NCBI GenBank assembly: GCA_017993835.1
Contig: JAGOLX010000003.1
Span: 154,185-218,184, forward strand
From: Phycisphaerae bacterium
GTDB taxonomy: Bacteria; Planctomycetota; Phycisphaerae; Sedimentisphaerales; Anaerobacaceae
DNA: 64,000 nucleotides
Direction of reading: 5' to 3'
Positions within the stretch are counted from its first letter, which is position 1; each line of letters opens with the position of its first letter. The translations under genes and the position numbers were made by a program. This document shows positions 41,302 through 50,604 of this stretch, one piece after another. The notes under the pieces were generated by a model. That model did no database searches, had not been told where the DNA came from, and saw nothing but the letters and a program-made list of their open reading frames with translations.

Positions 41302-42186
41302 ATGCATCTGGAAACGCTGAAGTTGTTCTGCGATCTGGCGGATTCGCACAGTTTCTCCAAGGCGGCGGAGAGGCATCTGCTGAGCCAGTCGGCAGTCTCG
41401 CAACAACTGGCGCAACTGGAACTGGCTCACAAGTGCCAGCTCATCACGCGCAGGAAGCGTCCCATCGAGCTGACCCCGGCCGGCCAGATCTTCTACCGGG
41501 CCGCACGGGATATCCTCGAACGCTACGACCTGCTCAAGAACGAGCTGCACAACCTCGCGACGGGCATCGATTCCCGGATCAACGTCGCGGCCATCTTCAG
41601 CATCGGGATGCACAGCCTGCACGAGTACGTCAAGAAATTCCTGATCCGCTACCCGAACGTCAACGTGCACATCGATTACCCCAGCGCTGAGCGAATCTAC
41701 GAGCTCGTCCTCAACGGCGAGGTGGACATCGGCATCGTCGCCATCCCCCGGAAGGACAAACGCCTGGATGTCTTTGAATTCGAGAACGAGCTGCTGGTCC
41801 TGGCGTGCAGCCCGAAACACCCGCTGGCTGGAGAGAAGAAGGTGGATATCCACAAGCTCCAGTATGAGCCCTTCATTGCGTTCGACAAGGAAGTGCCCAC
41901 CCGAACCTGGATCGACGCGATGCTGACGCGGTACAACACAGTGGTTCGCCCGGTCATGGAGTTCGACAACGTCGAGACTATCAAGCGGGCGGTCGAGATC
42001 AACGCCGGCGTGAGCATCCTGCCCCAGGCGACCATCGTTCAGGAGGTTGCCGGCGGGACCCTGAAGGCGGTCCCCTTCTCCAACGAGCGGTTCACCCGCC
42101 CGACCGGCATCCTCGTCCGCAAGGGCCGAGCGTTCAGCCCGACCACCCGCTTCCTCCTGAACCTCTTGAAGGAGCACCGAAGGTAG
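41302..42186 (+). CDS. LysR-family transcriptional regulator
   Basis: 294 residues from ATG 41302, which has AGGA 9 nt upstream; a GTG at 41296 is too close to that site. The N-terminal winged HTH is clear (LKLFCDLADSHSFSKAAERH, SQSAVSQQLAQLELAHKCQL). The effector domain covers about 90-294 (INVAAIFSIGMHSLHEYVKK, GEVDIGIVAIPRKDKRLDVF). It is divergent from the glutamate-synthase-like gene, the usual layout for a LysR regulator and its target, so it probably controls that gene in response to a nitrogen or sulfur metabolite. Overall it resembles the CysB/CbbR group. Confidence 0.9.
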   Translation: MHLETLKLFCDLADSHSFSKAAERHLLSQSAVSQQLAQLELAHKCQLITRRKRPIELTPAGQIFYRAARDILERYDLLKNELHNLATGIDSRINVAAIFSIGMHSLHEYVKKFLIRYPNVNVHIDYPSAERIYELVLNGEVDIGIVAIPRKDKRLDVFEFENELLVLACSPKHPLAGEKKVDIHKLQYEPFIAFDKEVPTRTWIDAMLTRYNTVVRPVMEFDNVETIKRAVEINAGVSILPQATIVQEVAGGTLKAVPFSNERFTRPTGILVRKGRAFSPTTRFLLNLLKEHRR

Positions 42187-42320
42187 ACTCGATGCCCACC
42201 TTGCAGGACCGATAATACAAAGAGCTGGGCAAGGAGCTTGACAAAACCCCGTCCCCCGGCCAACGTATGCAGTAGGAAAGGCAGCGTTTTGCCGTTCGTG
42301 GGAGCCGTTGGGTCGATGAG

Positions 42321-42950
42321 ATGGAGAAGGCCGATTTCGGTATGCCGATAAGAGCAGTGATATTCGACTTGGATGGAACGATTACCGAGCCGTATTTTGA
42401 TTTCGATGCGATTCGCGAGGAGATCGGGATGAGTCGCAATGGGGGGCCGATCCTGGAGGCCATGGAGAGCATGACGCCCGAGCGGCGACGGCGCGCCGAG
42501 GGAATCCTCCATTTCCACGAGCAGAAGGCGGTCGCGGAGTCCTCGCTGAACCCCGGGGCCAAGGACGCTCTGGACGGACTGCACCGGCGAGGCATCCGGA
42601 TCGGCATTCTGACGCGAAACCGCAAGTGCAACGCGGTGGCGGTCGCACAGAAGCATCGTCTGTGTTTCGACGGCGTCGTCGGTCGGGAGGACGGGCCGGT
42701 AAAACCCCATGCCTTCGGCGTGTTGCACCTGTGCGAGCAGTTCGCGGTCCAGCCGGCCGAGACGATGCTCGTCGGCGACTACCTCTTCGACCTGCTCTGC
42801 GCGCGGGCCGCCGGCGCCATCCCGGTCCTGATCGCCAACCACGACCGGGCCGGCGAATTCGCCCAACACGCAGATTTCACCGTCCAAACCCTCCATGAGT
42901 TGCTGCCGATTGTCGATAATCACAACAGGGTCGATCGACCCGTCGCTTGA
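42321..42950 (+). CDS. HAD-superfamily hydrolase (phosphoglycolate phosphatase-like)
   Basis: 209 residues. The phosphatase motifs are visible: motif I FDLDGTITEP, motif II ILTRNRKC, and motifs III/IV with KPHAFG and MLVGDYLFDLLCARAAG. The cap domain is small and helical. Such enzymes hydrolyse phosphorylated small metabolites. A second start at 42342 gives a slightly shorter product with GAGAAGG upstream. It is the first of four genes on the plus strand, followed after 43 nt by a LolA-like gene. Confidence 0.85.
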   Translation: MEKADFGMPIRAVIFDLDGTITEPYFDFDAIREEIGMSRNGGPILEAMESMTPERRRRAEGILHFHEQKAVAESSLNPGAKDALDGLHRRGIRIGILTRNRKCNAVAVAQKHRLCFDGVVGREDGPVKPHAFGVLHLCEQFAVQPAETMLVGDYLFDLLCARAAGAIPVLIANHDRAGEFAQHADFTVQTLHELLPIVDNHNRVDRPVA

Positions 42951-42993
42951 AACGTGAGGTGTCTTTTTGCACGCTGCACAGCCAGGAGCCAGA

Positions 42994-43794
42994 ATGCGTG
43001 GAGTAGTTGTCGCGGGGTTCATCACAGGCCTGATGGCCGTCGGAGCGGCCGGTGCCCAGATCGAGGACCCGAACGCCCCGACCTGCTGCCGGGTCGCGGC
43101 CAATGACTCGAATGAGGTCGATCAGGCCCTCCAACGCCTCCAGGACAAGGCGGCAGGCCTGAAATCCTACCAGGCCAACGTCGATTACGTCACGAAGCAG
43201 CCGCTGCTCGAATCGCAGGCCCGACGGACCGGCACTCTGCACTACGCCAAGTCGCAGGACCAATCCAGTCTGCGAATCAACTTCCTCACGCTCCAGCAGG
43301 ACGAGGAGCCCGCGCAGAGGTACATCGAGCAGTTCCTCTTCGACGGCGTCTGGCTCATCATCGTGAATCACCAGACCGAGCGCGTGGAACGACGACAGTT
43401 GACCGAGCCCAACCAGCCCGTCGACGCCTTCTCGCTGGCGAGCAGGCACATGCCCGTGGTCGGCTTCTCGAAGACGGAAGACCTCAAGAAGCAGTTTGAC
43501 GTGGCCATCGTCTCGGAACCCAACGATCCCGCGGACCTCCAGCACCTGCGTCTGCACGTCCGCCCGGACTGTGCCTACAAGGAAGACTATACACGAATCG
43601 ACTTCTGGGTGGACCCCAAGGTGGGCCTGCCCGCGAGAATCACGGCCGTCACAACCGAGGAGGATGTCCACGAGATCCGCCTGCTCCAGCCCAGGATCAA
43701 CGAGGGCATCGATCCCAAGGTATTTCGGCCTGAGGTCCCCAAAGGGTTCGCGGTGGAGGTGATCCCGCTCGAAGAGAAGCCGCGGAATCCATAG
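42994..43794 (+). CDS. Exported LolA-like lipoprotein carrier
   Basis: 266 residues from ATG 42994 with AGGAG 5 nt upstream; a longer frame from 42967 lacks a ribosome site. The signal peptide is MRGVVVAGFITGLMAVGAAG. The mature part has the LolA pattern: an initial amphipathic helix (EVDQALQRLQDKAAGLKSYQ), then beta-strands (NVDYVTKQPLLE, LRINFLTLQQD, FLFDGVWLIIVNHQTERVER) and a C-terminal IDFWVDPKVGLPARIT. LolA carries lipoproteins through the periplasm to the outer membrane. No LolB is nearby. The neighbours suggest an envelope function. Confidence 0.72.
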   Translation: MRGVVVAGFITGLMAVGAAGAQIEDPNAPTCCRVAANDSNEVDQALQRLQDKAAGLKSYQANVDYVTKQPLLESQARRTGTLHYAKSQDQSSLRINFLTLQQDEEPAQRYIEQFLFDGVWLIIVNHQTERVERRQLTEPNQPVDAFSLASRHMPVVGFSKTEDLKKQFDVAIVSEPNDPADLQHLRLHVRPDCAYKEDYTRIDFWVDPKVGLPARITAVTTEEDVHEIRLLQPRINEGIDPKVFRPEVPKGFAVEVIPLEEKPRNP

Positions 43795-43815
43795 CACGAA
43801 TACGAGGTCATTCCC

Positions 43816-45390
43816 ATGACAGTGACGCAACAACAGGGATGCCTGACGATGAACACCAGCCTTGTCAACGAACAGGAATTCCACCGATTGGTCGAGAAAC
43901 GCGCGGACATGCTCCTGGCCCTCGCCAATCATCTCTCGACCTGCCAGAACCCTCGCGCGGTCCTGAGCCGCCCCCTGCTGGGCGAGTTCCTGTCCCAGTC
44001 GATGCAGTTCGAGGAGTTCCTGGACACCTACGACGCCGGGAAGAACTGCCTGTGGTGCAGCATCCGCTCCATGACGGCCACGATCAAGCTGTTCTCCGAC
44101 GTCAGCTACGAGCTGATGCACATCCTGCATCGGGCGTCCAGCTACCGGCTCATGCCGGTGGAACGGGACTTCCTCGCGGCGACCGAGGAGGCCCTGGCTT
44201 TCTCCGGCGGCATCCTGGCCCAGACCTCCCGGGAGATCCTGAACCGCTCGCGCGAGCGAGACCTGAAGATCCCGCAGAAGCCGGAGATCGGCGACGCGTA
44301 CGAGGAGTACTCCCTGCCCGGTCGCCTGGCCCACAACTGCGGCGCCCGCCAGGCGGCCACGGTCCCTGCGACCGTGACGCTGCTGGCCACCGCCTTCCTG
44401 AACCTGGCATCCGAGAGCGAGGATGTGCGCGCCGCCAGCCGGGCGCGTCCGGAGGAATACGCCACGCGGGCACGCGCCGCGCTGAGCGAGGAACGACTCA
44501 GGAGCCTCGAGTTCCAGTTCCACAACCTCCAGTCCCAGTACGACACCTACGTCTCCGGAACCCAGATCGAACGACAGGACCCGGACCTGCCTGTCCTGCG
44601 AGGGCACGTCAGCGTCGTCTTCCACCTGCTCCGCACCGCCACGCAGTTCGCACACTACTACGAGCGACACATGAACAAGCAGTTCTGTGCGAATCCTTCG
44701 CCGGCCCCCTGCCTGGTGGAGCCCGACACGCTGCTGTCGGTCCTGATGAACTACTCCGTCACGTTCATCGACCTGTACATCGGTCGGGCCGTGAGCCTGT
44801 GCCAGGACATGCTCAAGCGATACGCCGAGGTGGGCCGGATCGAGGTCTCGATCCCGAAGTACCGCGGCTTCCATGTCCGACCCTCGACCCTGATCTCCAA
44901 GCTCGTCCTCCACTACGGCAGCAAGGTCCAGATGCTCCTCGCTGAAGAGGTCTATGACGCCAGTTCCTCGCTCGACCTGTTCCGCGCCAACGAGAAGATC
45001 AACGCCCAGAAGCGGCGCTGGCTCGCCGGAGAAATCGTCCGACTGGACATGGTCCCGGAGCACGGGCAACCGGAGGACGCCATCGCGATCGTTCGCGTCG
45101 TGGTCCTGGCCCTGGCGGAAAAGAGCAAGCTGGTCATGTACGAACAGCCGCTGGAGCTGCCCGAGCGGATCTGCGGCAGCGAAGGGACGCTCCTCGATCG
45201 AGTCACCAGCGAGGTCGCCCGCCTGCTCGCCATGGGCAAAATCGACATCAGCATCGACATGACCGCGGAATTCGTCGGCGACAAGCGCGTGCTGGCCGAC
45301 ATCCAGATCCTGGCCGAGCATGGGTACGGCGAAGACAACTTCGGCAACAACGTGCCCTTGCCCAAGGAACTCGCCTACCTGCGACGATGA
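43816..45390 (+). CDS. Helical protein with C-terminal HPr-like domain
   Basis: 524 residues, GAGGT 7 nt before the ATG. About 1-340 is largely helical and not recognised, with scattered Cys (GKNCLWCSIRSM) and a coiled-coil-like stretch (RLRSLEFQFHNLQSQYDTYV). Residues about 340-430 match HPr: YRGFHVRPSTLISKLVLHYG, where His353 is at the position of the phosphorylated His-15, followed by VQMLLAEEVYDASSSLDLF. About 430-524 is a second alpha-beta segment (AIVRVVVLALAEKSKLVMYE). No PTS EI or HPr kinase is in the window. It may be a phospho-sensing regulator controlled by HPr-like phosphotransfer, or a repurposed fold. Confidence 0.75.
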   Translation: MTVTQQQGCLTMNTSLVNEQEFHRLVEKRADMLLALANHLSTCQNPRAVLSRPLLGEFLSQSMQFEEFLDTYDAGKNCLWCSIRSMTATIKLFSDVSYELMHILHRASSYRLMPVERDFLAATEEALAFSGGILAQTSREILNRSRERDLKIPQKPEIGDAYEEYSLPGRLAHNCGARQAATVPATVTLLATAFLNLASESEDVRAASRARPEEYATRARAALSEERLRSLEFQFHNLQSQYDTYVSGTQIERQDPDLPVLRGHVSVVFHLLRTATQFAHYYERHMNKQFCANPSPAPCLVEPDTLLSVLMNYSVTFIDLYIGRAVSLCQDMLKRYAEVGRIEVSIPKYRGFHVRPSTLISKLVLHYGSKVQMLLAEEVYDASSSLDLFRANEKINAQKRRWLAGEIVRLDMVPEHGQPEDAIAIVRVVVLALAEKSKLVMYEQPLELPERICGSEGTLLDRVTSEVARLLAMGKIDISIDMTAEFVGDKRVLADIQILAEHGYGEDNFGNNVPLPKELAYLRR

Positions 45391-45419
45391 ACCGACACTG
45401 ACAGCCGGAAGGGGAAGGA

Positions 45420-45896
45420 ATGGCAAAAGGGATTGTCCTGTATTATTCGCGGAGCGGCAACACGAAGGAAATGGCCGAGACCATCGCCATGGCGATGAAC
45501 GCCGCGGGCCTGAGCACCGAGTGCAAGCCCGTCGACAAGGCGAATCCGGACGATCTGCCCGGCTACGACGCCATCGTGATCGGTTCCCCCTGCTACTACG
45601 GGCAGATGGCCGGGCCCGTCAAGCACTTCATCGACGAACTGGTGGGTCGGCACGGCCAGCTCAACGGCAAGGTCGGCGCCGCCTTCGCCAGTTCCGCCAA
45701 CATCGGCGGCGGCAGCGAGACCACCGTCGTCGGCATCCTCCAGGCCATGCTCATCGCAGGCATGGTCCTCCAAGGCGATCCGCAGGGTTCCCACTACGGC
45801 CCGCTCTCCATCGGCAAGCCCGACGACCGGGTCAAGCAGCAGTGCGAGCGGCGAGGCCAGCGGATCGCCGAACTGACAAGAAAGCTCTTCCCCTAG
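45420..45896 (+). CDS. Flavodoxin family protein (WrbA/flavodoxin-like)
   Basis: 158 residues. The FMN phosphate loop is at the N-terminus (GIVLYYSRSGNTKEMAETIA) and the second FMN loop is SPCYYGQMAGPVKHFID. The third loop, SANIGGGSETTVVGILQAML, is close to WrbA-like quinone oxidoreductases. It would act as a cytoplasmic electron carrier or quinone reductase using FMN. It is the last gene of the HAD/LolA/HPr set, with a 29-nt gap. AAGGGGAAGGA precedes the ATG. Confidence 0.9.
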   Translation: MAKGIVLYYSRSGNTKEMAETIAMAMNAAGLSTECKPVDKANPDDLPGYDAIVIGSPCYYGQMAGPVKHFIDELVGRHGQLNGKVGAAFASSANIGGGSETTVVGILQAMLIAGMVLQGDPQGSHYGPLSIGKPDDRVKQQCERRGQRIAELTRKLFP

Positions 45897-45914
45897 CGTC
45901 ACGTCGGCGTCAGC

Positions 45915-46487
45915 TCAATCCAGCAGGTCACGCACAACGAGCACTGCCTCCTGACGCACGGTCATCAGTTGTCGGAGGTCCTGGCGGGCCTTGGCGAGGT
46001 CCTGACGGGCCTTCTCCTTCGCGGTCCGCAATGCGGTCAAGGCCCCCTTGATCTGTTCGGGCAGGGCATCCTGATTGACCAGAAGCTGCCGGAGTTCGCT
46101 CTTCTTCTGTTCGACAGGCGCCATCGGCCGGGCATCCCGTCGCCCAAACTGCTGCGCAGGGTGCACCAGGTCGTAGACCGCCTCCAATCGCGGCTTGATG
46201 ACCGCCCACTCCGGGTCAGAAACGCCCAGTTGCCCTTTGATCTCCTCCACCGCCTTCGCTCGCTCCCAACTGCGACGTTCCTCCATGATCTTCGTCCGCT
46301 CCTCGGGGCTGCCTGCGTTTCGCAGCCGATCGAAGAACGCCCGCGATTGCTCCATCCGCTCCTGCATATCCTGGGGCATCCCCGCACGTCCGGCGTCCCT
46401 CCCTTCCTCCCGTCCGAAGGCCGAGTGGCACAGCACCCCCAGAACCGCCACGCCGGAAGCCCCCATCGCAACCCTGCGAGAGAACAT
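45915..46487 (-). CDS. Exported helical protein of unknown function (Spy/CpxP-like in layout)
   Basis: 190 residues from ATG 46487, with GGAGG 9 nt upstream and a signal peptide (RRVAMGASGVAVLGVLCHSA). The mature part is almost all charged helix (MQERMEQSRAFFDRLRNAGS, KEKARQDLAKARQDLRQLMT), with a QLGVSDPEWAVIKPRLEAVY segment resembling LTXXQ-type periplasmic chaperones. This is only a resemblance in pattern; I would not claim the function. It lies between the flavodoxin (convergent) and a large exported protein upstream. Confidence 0.6.
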   Translation of the reverse strand: MFSRRVAMGASGVAVLGVLCHSAFGREEGRDAGRAGMPQDMQERMEQSRAFFDRLRNAGSPEERTKIMEERRSWERAKAVEEIKGQLGVSDPEWAVIKPRLEAVYDLVHPAQQFGRRDARPMAPVEQKKSELRQLLVNQDALPEQIKGALTALRTAKEKARQDLAKARQDLRQLMTVRQEAVLVVRDLLD

Positions 46488-46537
46488 AATCTCGCCCTCC
46501 TTCCGCGAGTCACTTGATCTGCTTTGACCCTGTTGTC

Positions 46538-48832
46538 TCATTGGCTGGGCTCCTGTGCCCCAGAGGGCTGGATCAACTCCCGTTCGTGTTCCACGACACG
46601 CTCCAATCTGTGTCCCAGATGGAAGTACTTCATCGCGTTGAACTTCTCCCTCGGTTGGTCGCCTTCCCGGTAGAGGGGTCGCTTGATTATGGCAGTGAAT
46701 CCGTATCCACCACGGTACTGGCACGAGACGCCAGGATACAGGGGTTTGCGGAGAAACGCTGCTTCTGGTAGGAGTTGCTGGACAGTACGGGAGATATCCT
46801 CGACTATTCTCGCTTTCAACTCCGCACTGGTGCCTCCATACTTGACCTTGATGGACATGTCATCGAGCAGCGGTTCCAGTCCCACGACATGCAGTTTCAA
46901 CCTGCTGGCAAGCCTTGCCTCTTCATCGGTTGTCCAGGGGAACTTGAACGTTGGCCAGAGGGGGTCGTCAACGTATCTGTGGAAAATCCGCTCATATAGG
47001 CCGATTACGCGGTCTACGTCGTCTGGAGTGACCAGCGAGCCCAGTCGGCGATCGCGGAGCATTGCATCCATCTGAGATTTCAGGTCGGCAGAGCATCTGC
47101 AAAACTGTGACAACAGCTTGTCGTGATCTTCCGCTGTGGAGAGATCGCAGAAGGAGAGGGCCAGGAAAGTCGCCAGGACAGTGCTGATTCCCTCCACACC
47201 TCCGTTGACCACAGAGTGACATCTCGAGAATCGCTCCACCGACTGGGCGAGCTTGTTTGGATCACCACGGAAAGGTCCCTCTCCGACGATTAGGCGAATC
47301 GATTGGACTATGTCTTCCACGAGCTTGGAGTCTGCCTCAGAGCCGCCATCCGCACAGCACTTTGCGAGTCCGCCTTCCAGGATGTGCCGGACCTCGTTCA
47401 TGTTGATGGTCCCTGGGGGAGGGTCCGTATCGAGTCGTGCCAGATAGTCTCTCACGCTCGGGGACGATTCGCATGGGTCCCGCTGTCGTTTCTCTTCGCT
47501 CAGGCGGACTCCCTCCAAGCGTAGAGACGCGCGATGAAGAGCCTGCTCCTCGGTAATACCTTGCCTGCGGACCTCGTCAAGCAGCAAGTCCGCGTAGATG
47601 AGCCATTTGTTAGCTTCAATTGTCGGCATGAGCTTGTCGAGGTAGTTCACGACGCCCTCGGGGCCGGCGTGGTCCACCACATGACTAATGAACGGCCGAA
47701 GCCATTCCTGGGGCTCCTCGGGGTATCGCGTCTGGATCAACCCGCTGATTCTCGCCAATTCCAGGAGACATCGATGCCTACCTATGGAGGGATCAGCACA
47801 CAATTCCCCAACCGCCTCCTGGACAGACCGGCGGACACGGTCCATGTCGTCGGTCATGATGGCCGTCTTGATTGCCAGGCGCTCCATGCCCCAATGCACT
47901 TGGCGGGGTACGTTGCTGCCGTCGAGATAGAATTCGATCCGGTCGTGGAGTTCCCGGCTTGCAGCACATTCATCCGTCGCATCATCCAATTCACAATATG
48001 CCTGGTCGAACGCCCAATAGGTCCTGTGGGGCTCTGGAATGAGTGTCCACTGCCCGAGTGTGTTGGGATCGAAGACGCCGGGACAGGCATTCGCCTGAAT
48101 ACGCATCGCAGGCTTGATAATCACGACGACGACAGGTTGTCCGGACAAGGCGTTTGTCTCGCGCCAGACGAAGACACCGTCGCTCTGCTTCTCTTTGGAG
48201 TATCTTCGTCCGCCGGGAAGGGCATTCAAAATCTGTACATCTGAATCCGCAGTGGACGAGGAGTTGTTGCCGTCCGATTCGCCTGGAGGACTTTCGTACG
48301 TATATTCCGCCATGCCGCGACTGCCCTGGAAGAACATGCCGACCGCCAGTTGGATGTCTGTGCCCTGATCCTTCATGCGATTGACCATCGCCAAGGCCGA
48401 CCGCACCGTCGATTCCCCCGAGTTTTCTCGGGGTAACAGAGCGCCACCAGGATTATCCCGGAGGATGACCGTGTCTCGCTGTTGACTCGGGTACGCCCAA
48501 TAGAACTGCACATCTGGGCCAAAGATGAAATCGGTATAGCGAACAAACGGCGTACCGTCGCGAAAGATGTCGGGTTCGACCCAGTAGATGGCGATACGAT
48601 GCCGCTCGCCATCGGATACCATCAGGCCGTCGAACTGCCCCCATCCCATGGTTGAGCGAAACTCGCAAGTGAATTGAAACATTGACAGGTCGATCTCACC
48701 AGTCTCTCCGGCACGTATGATCCCATGGCATGCGGTCAGAAGAAGGAGGACACTGACCTCGTCCGTGGCCATCAGCATGCGCAGCAGCGAGATCATCACT
48801 GTCTGAACACAATACCATCCGTATCCAAACAC
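46538..48832 (-). CDS. Large probable lipoprotein of unknown function
   Basis: 764 residues from the GTG at 48832; ATG starts at 48796 or later are also possible. The hydrophobic stretch VSVLLLLTACHG contains a lipobox-like LTAC, so the protein may be lipid-anchored. The first part is beta-rich (CEFRSTMGWGQFDGLMVSDG, DVQFYWAYPSQQRD); a low-complexity SDGNNSSSTADSD stretch is near 195; the rest is helical with repeated SVQEAVGEL and VYLDKLMPTIEANK-type segments. No family is recognised. It begins the exported-protein cluster at 46-52 kb. Confidence 0.5.
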   Translation of the reverse strand: MFGYGWYCVQTVMISLLRMLMATDEVSVLLLLTACHGIIRAGETGEIDLSMFQFTCEFRSTMGWGQFDGLMVSDGERHRIAIYWVEPDIFRDGTPFVRYTDFIFGPDVQFYWAYPSQQRDTVILRDNPGGALLPRENSGESTVRSALAMVNRMKDQGTDIQLAVGMFFQGSRGMAEYTYESPPGESDGNNSSSTADSDVQILNALPGGRRYSKEKQSDGVFVWRETNALSGQPVVVVIIKPAMRIQANACPGVFDPNTLGQWTLIPEPHRTYWAFDQAYCELDDATDECAASRELHDRIEFYLDGSNVPRQVHWGMERLAIKTAIMTDDMDRVRRSVQEAVGELCADPSIGRHRCLLELARISGLIQTRYPEEPQEWLRPFISHVVDHAGPEGVVNYLDKLMPTIEANKWLIYADLLLDEVRRQGITEEQALHRASLRLEGVRLSEEKRQRDPCESSPSVRDYLARLDTDPPPGTINMNEVRHILEGGLAKCCADGGSEADSKLVEDIVQSIRLIVGEGPFRGDPNKLAQSVERFSRCHSVVNGGVEGISTVLATFLALSFCDLSTAEDHDKLLSQFCRCSADLKSQMDAMLRDRRLGSLVTPDDVDRVIGLYERIFHRYVDDPLWPTFKFPWTTDEEARLASRLKLHVVGLEPLLDDMSIKVKYGGTSAELKARIVEDISRTVQQLLPEAAFLRKPLYPGVSCQYRGGYGFTAIIKRPLYREGDQPREKFNAMKYFHLGHRLERVVEHERELIQPSGAQEPSQ

Positions 48833-48958
48833 AGGTCACTGTCCTTCTGACAAATCAATGGACTAGCAGACAATGGGAAGGACCATCGACTGCCCCAGTA
48901 CGTTAGTGGGTGCCAACAATCCAACCGCAATCTGGGCAGATGAGGTGCTTGTGTCTCT

Positions 48959-49525
48959 TTAATACATGCTGCAGTAGGCAGTGGTTTCTACCGTAGCGTA
49001 GGCGGTCGACGCACTCTGTGAGACAGCACTTGCACTGGCGGAAGCGTAGTGTGCCGTAGAAATGCCCTCTGAAGCCTCGACATAGGCGTCAGTACAGGCA
49101 ACAGCGAGCCCCGCCGGTTCATTTGGCTCAGGATCATCATCCAAGTACTGCTGTCCATTGTAGCCAGATTCTGACAGGGAAGTCGAAGCGTTCCTATAGG
49201 TGGAATCACCTGCGATTGATGCGACGCAGAGTCCCCAAGCGTCAGCTTCACATAAGTCACCATTGAAGAGAATGAGCTGGGAGAATGTCCTCGCGTAGAT
49301 TACGTAGGACCAATCGAAGTAACCTGCCACAGTCGTGTAGTAGGATTGATACCCGCAACCAACCATGGCATCTTCTGGATTGGAGCCGTTGGCGAACGCG
49401 CTCCCCGTCGTCCCCCATGAGTTGCCTTCGTAGGCACTGGATTCGTCGTAAACAATCTCCCCGAGAGTGACCGGTGAGACAGAGAGAATCGCAACCAGCA
49501 ACACAGATGAAATTGCGGCTTTCAT
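48959..49525 (-). CDS. Small secreted protein of unknown function
   Basis: 188 residues. AAGGAG lies 7 nt before the ATG and the signal peptide is clear (MKAAISSVLLVAILSVSPVT, cleavage near LGE). The mature protein is Ser/Tyr/Ala-rich with five Cys and a tail of AHYASASASAVSQSASTAY type, so it is probably beta-rich and surface-exposed. No family is recognised. It is one of several exported proteins of unknown role in this stretch. Confidence 0.6.
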   Translation of the reverse strand: MKAAISSVLLVAILSVSPVTLGEIVYDESSAYEGNSWGTTGSAFANGSNPEDAMVGCGYQSYYTTVAGYFDWSYVIYARTFSQLILFNGDLCEADAWGLCVASIAGDSTYRNASTSLSESGYNGQQYLDDDPEPNEPAGLAVACTDAYVEASEGISTAHYASASASAVSQSASTAYATVETTAYCSMY

Positions 49526-49621
49526 GAGAATGCTCCTTTCCCCTCAGACTGTCCTTGGAACAGATATTCGCTCGACTGTATGCACAACATATGCGCTATC
49601 TCATAGGCATTACCTCCTTTG

Positions 49622-50599
49622 CTATGGGCTTTCTTCGACTGTGTACCTCAATCGGCCCCACGTGGTCCTTTGCAGTCTCTGAAGATCCCACAGGCCATCC
49701 TCCGTCTTGGGTTCGTAGCTACCCCCGTCCAACATCTCCCTGAGCGCGCTGTGAACGGTCACCAACTTGCGCGGTAAGTCTGCTGCCGTCTCCTCGGCCT
49801 TCCATTTCCAATACTCCGCATGGCCGTCCGCCATTGAGAGTGTCGTGCCATCGGCATGGTGAATCGGCGGGGGGTTCCCCCCATACCATTGGGGGACCAG
49901 ATAGTGTACATAGAAGTCGTTGCTGCCTGGGGTGACCCCTTGGTCCAGGAAGACCGCCCTGTCTGCGGGTCTACTGATGTCGGTGAGTCGTGTCAGACGG
50001 AGGACTGTGCCGGCGATGCGCGCTCCGAACCCCAGCATTTCCGAACTGGTCTTCGTTTCGCCTTGGTAGGTGCCTTCCACGTAGACTCCATTTGCCGCTG
50101 CAACAGTTGTGTAGGTTGCGTAGTGGTCCTTCCAGCCCCGAGGGCAACGGTAGATGTCGATGTCTCGCAGGTAGGGCCACAGGGGGCCTTTATCCGTGTT
50201 CTCGAAAAGGGCGGAACGGTTCTCTGGATACATGAAGGCCCCGCCCAGCCAGCCTTCGAGTCTCTTCGGAGCAACGACATGGCTACCAAGCAAGGCAAGA
50301 TTCTTGCTGCCAGCAACGCCGTAAACGAGTCTGCCATCATGGTCGTCGGCGTAGGCGGTCCAGGCGGTTGTCAGCTGCCTGAGATTGCTCAGGCAGATTG
50401 CTCGCTGGGCCTGTTCCTTCGCGACGCTCATCACGGGGATCAGAATTGCCAGCAAGACCGCAATGACGCCGATCACTACCAATAGCTCAACCAGAGTAAG
50501 GCCCTTCCACAGGATGATCGATGATGGCGGAGCGATGATCTGGCTCTGCATCCTCGGATCATTCGATGGTTCAACGCGTCTCATATCCGCAAGATTCAT
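49622..50599 (-). CDS. Type IV prepilin-like (DUF1559-type) protein
   Basis: 325 residues. After a 33-residue leader the prepilin peptidase motif is present (KGLTLVELLVVIGVIAVLLA), where cleavage would follow the G before LTLVE. The rest has the H-x-DG-type C-terminal block (PIHHADGTTLSMADGHAEYWKW) of planctomycete DUF1559-like pseudopilins. The ATG at 50599 has GGAAGG 8 nt upstream; the GTG at 50608 forms a GTGA overlap with the upstream gene. Such proteins assemble in secretion or surface fibres; their number in planctomycetes is large and the role is unclear. Confidence 0.8.
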   Translation of the reverse strand: MNLADMRRVEPSNDPRMQSQIIAPPSSIILWKGLTLVELLVVIGVIAVLLAILIPVMSVAKEQAQRAICLSNLRQLTTAWTAYADDHDGRLVYGVAGSKNLALLGSHVVAPKRLEGWLGGAFMYPENRSALFENTDKGPLWPYLRDIDIYRCPRGWKDHYATYTTVAAANGVYVEGTYQGETKTSSEMLGFGARIAGTVLRLTRLTDISRPADRAVFLDQGVTPGSNDFYVHYLVPQWYGGNPPPIHHADGTTLSMADGHAEYWKWKAEETAADLPRKLVTVHSALREMLDGGSYEPKTEDGLWDLQRLQRTTWGRLRYTVEESP

Positions 50600-50604
50600 G
50601 GATA

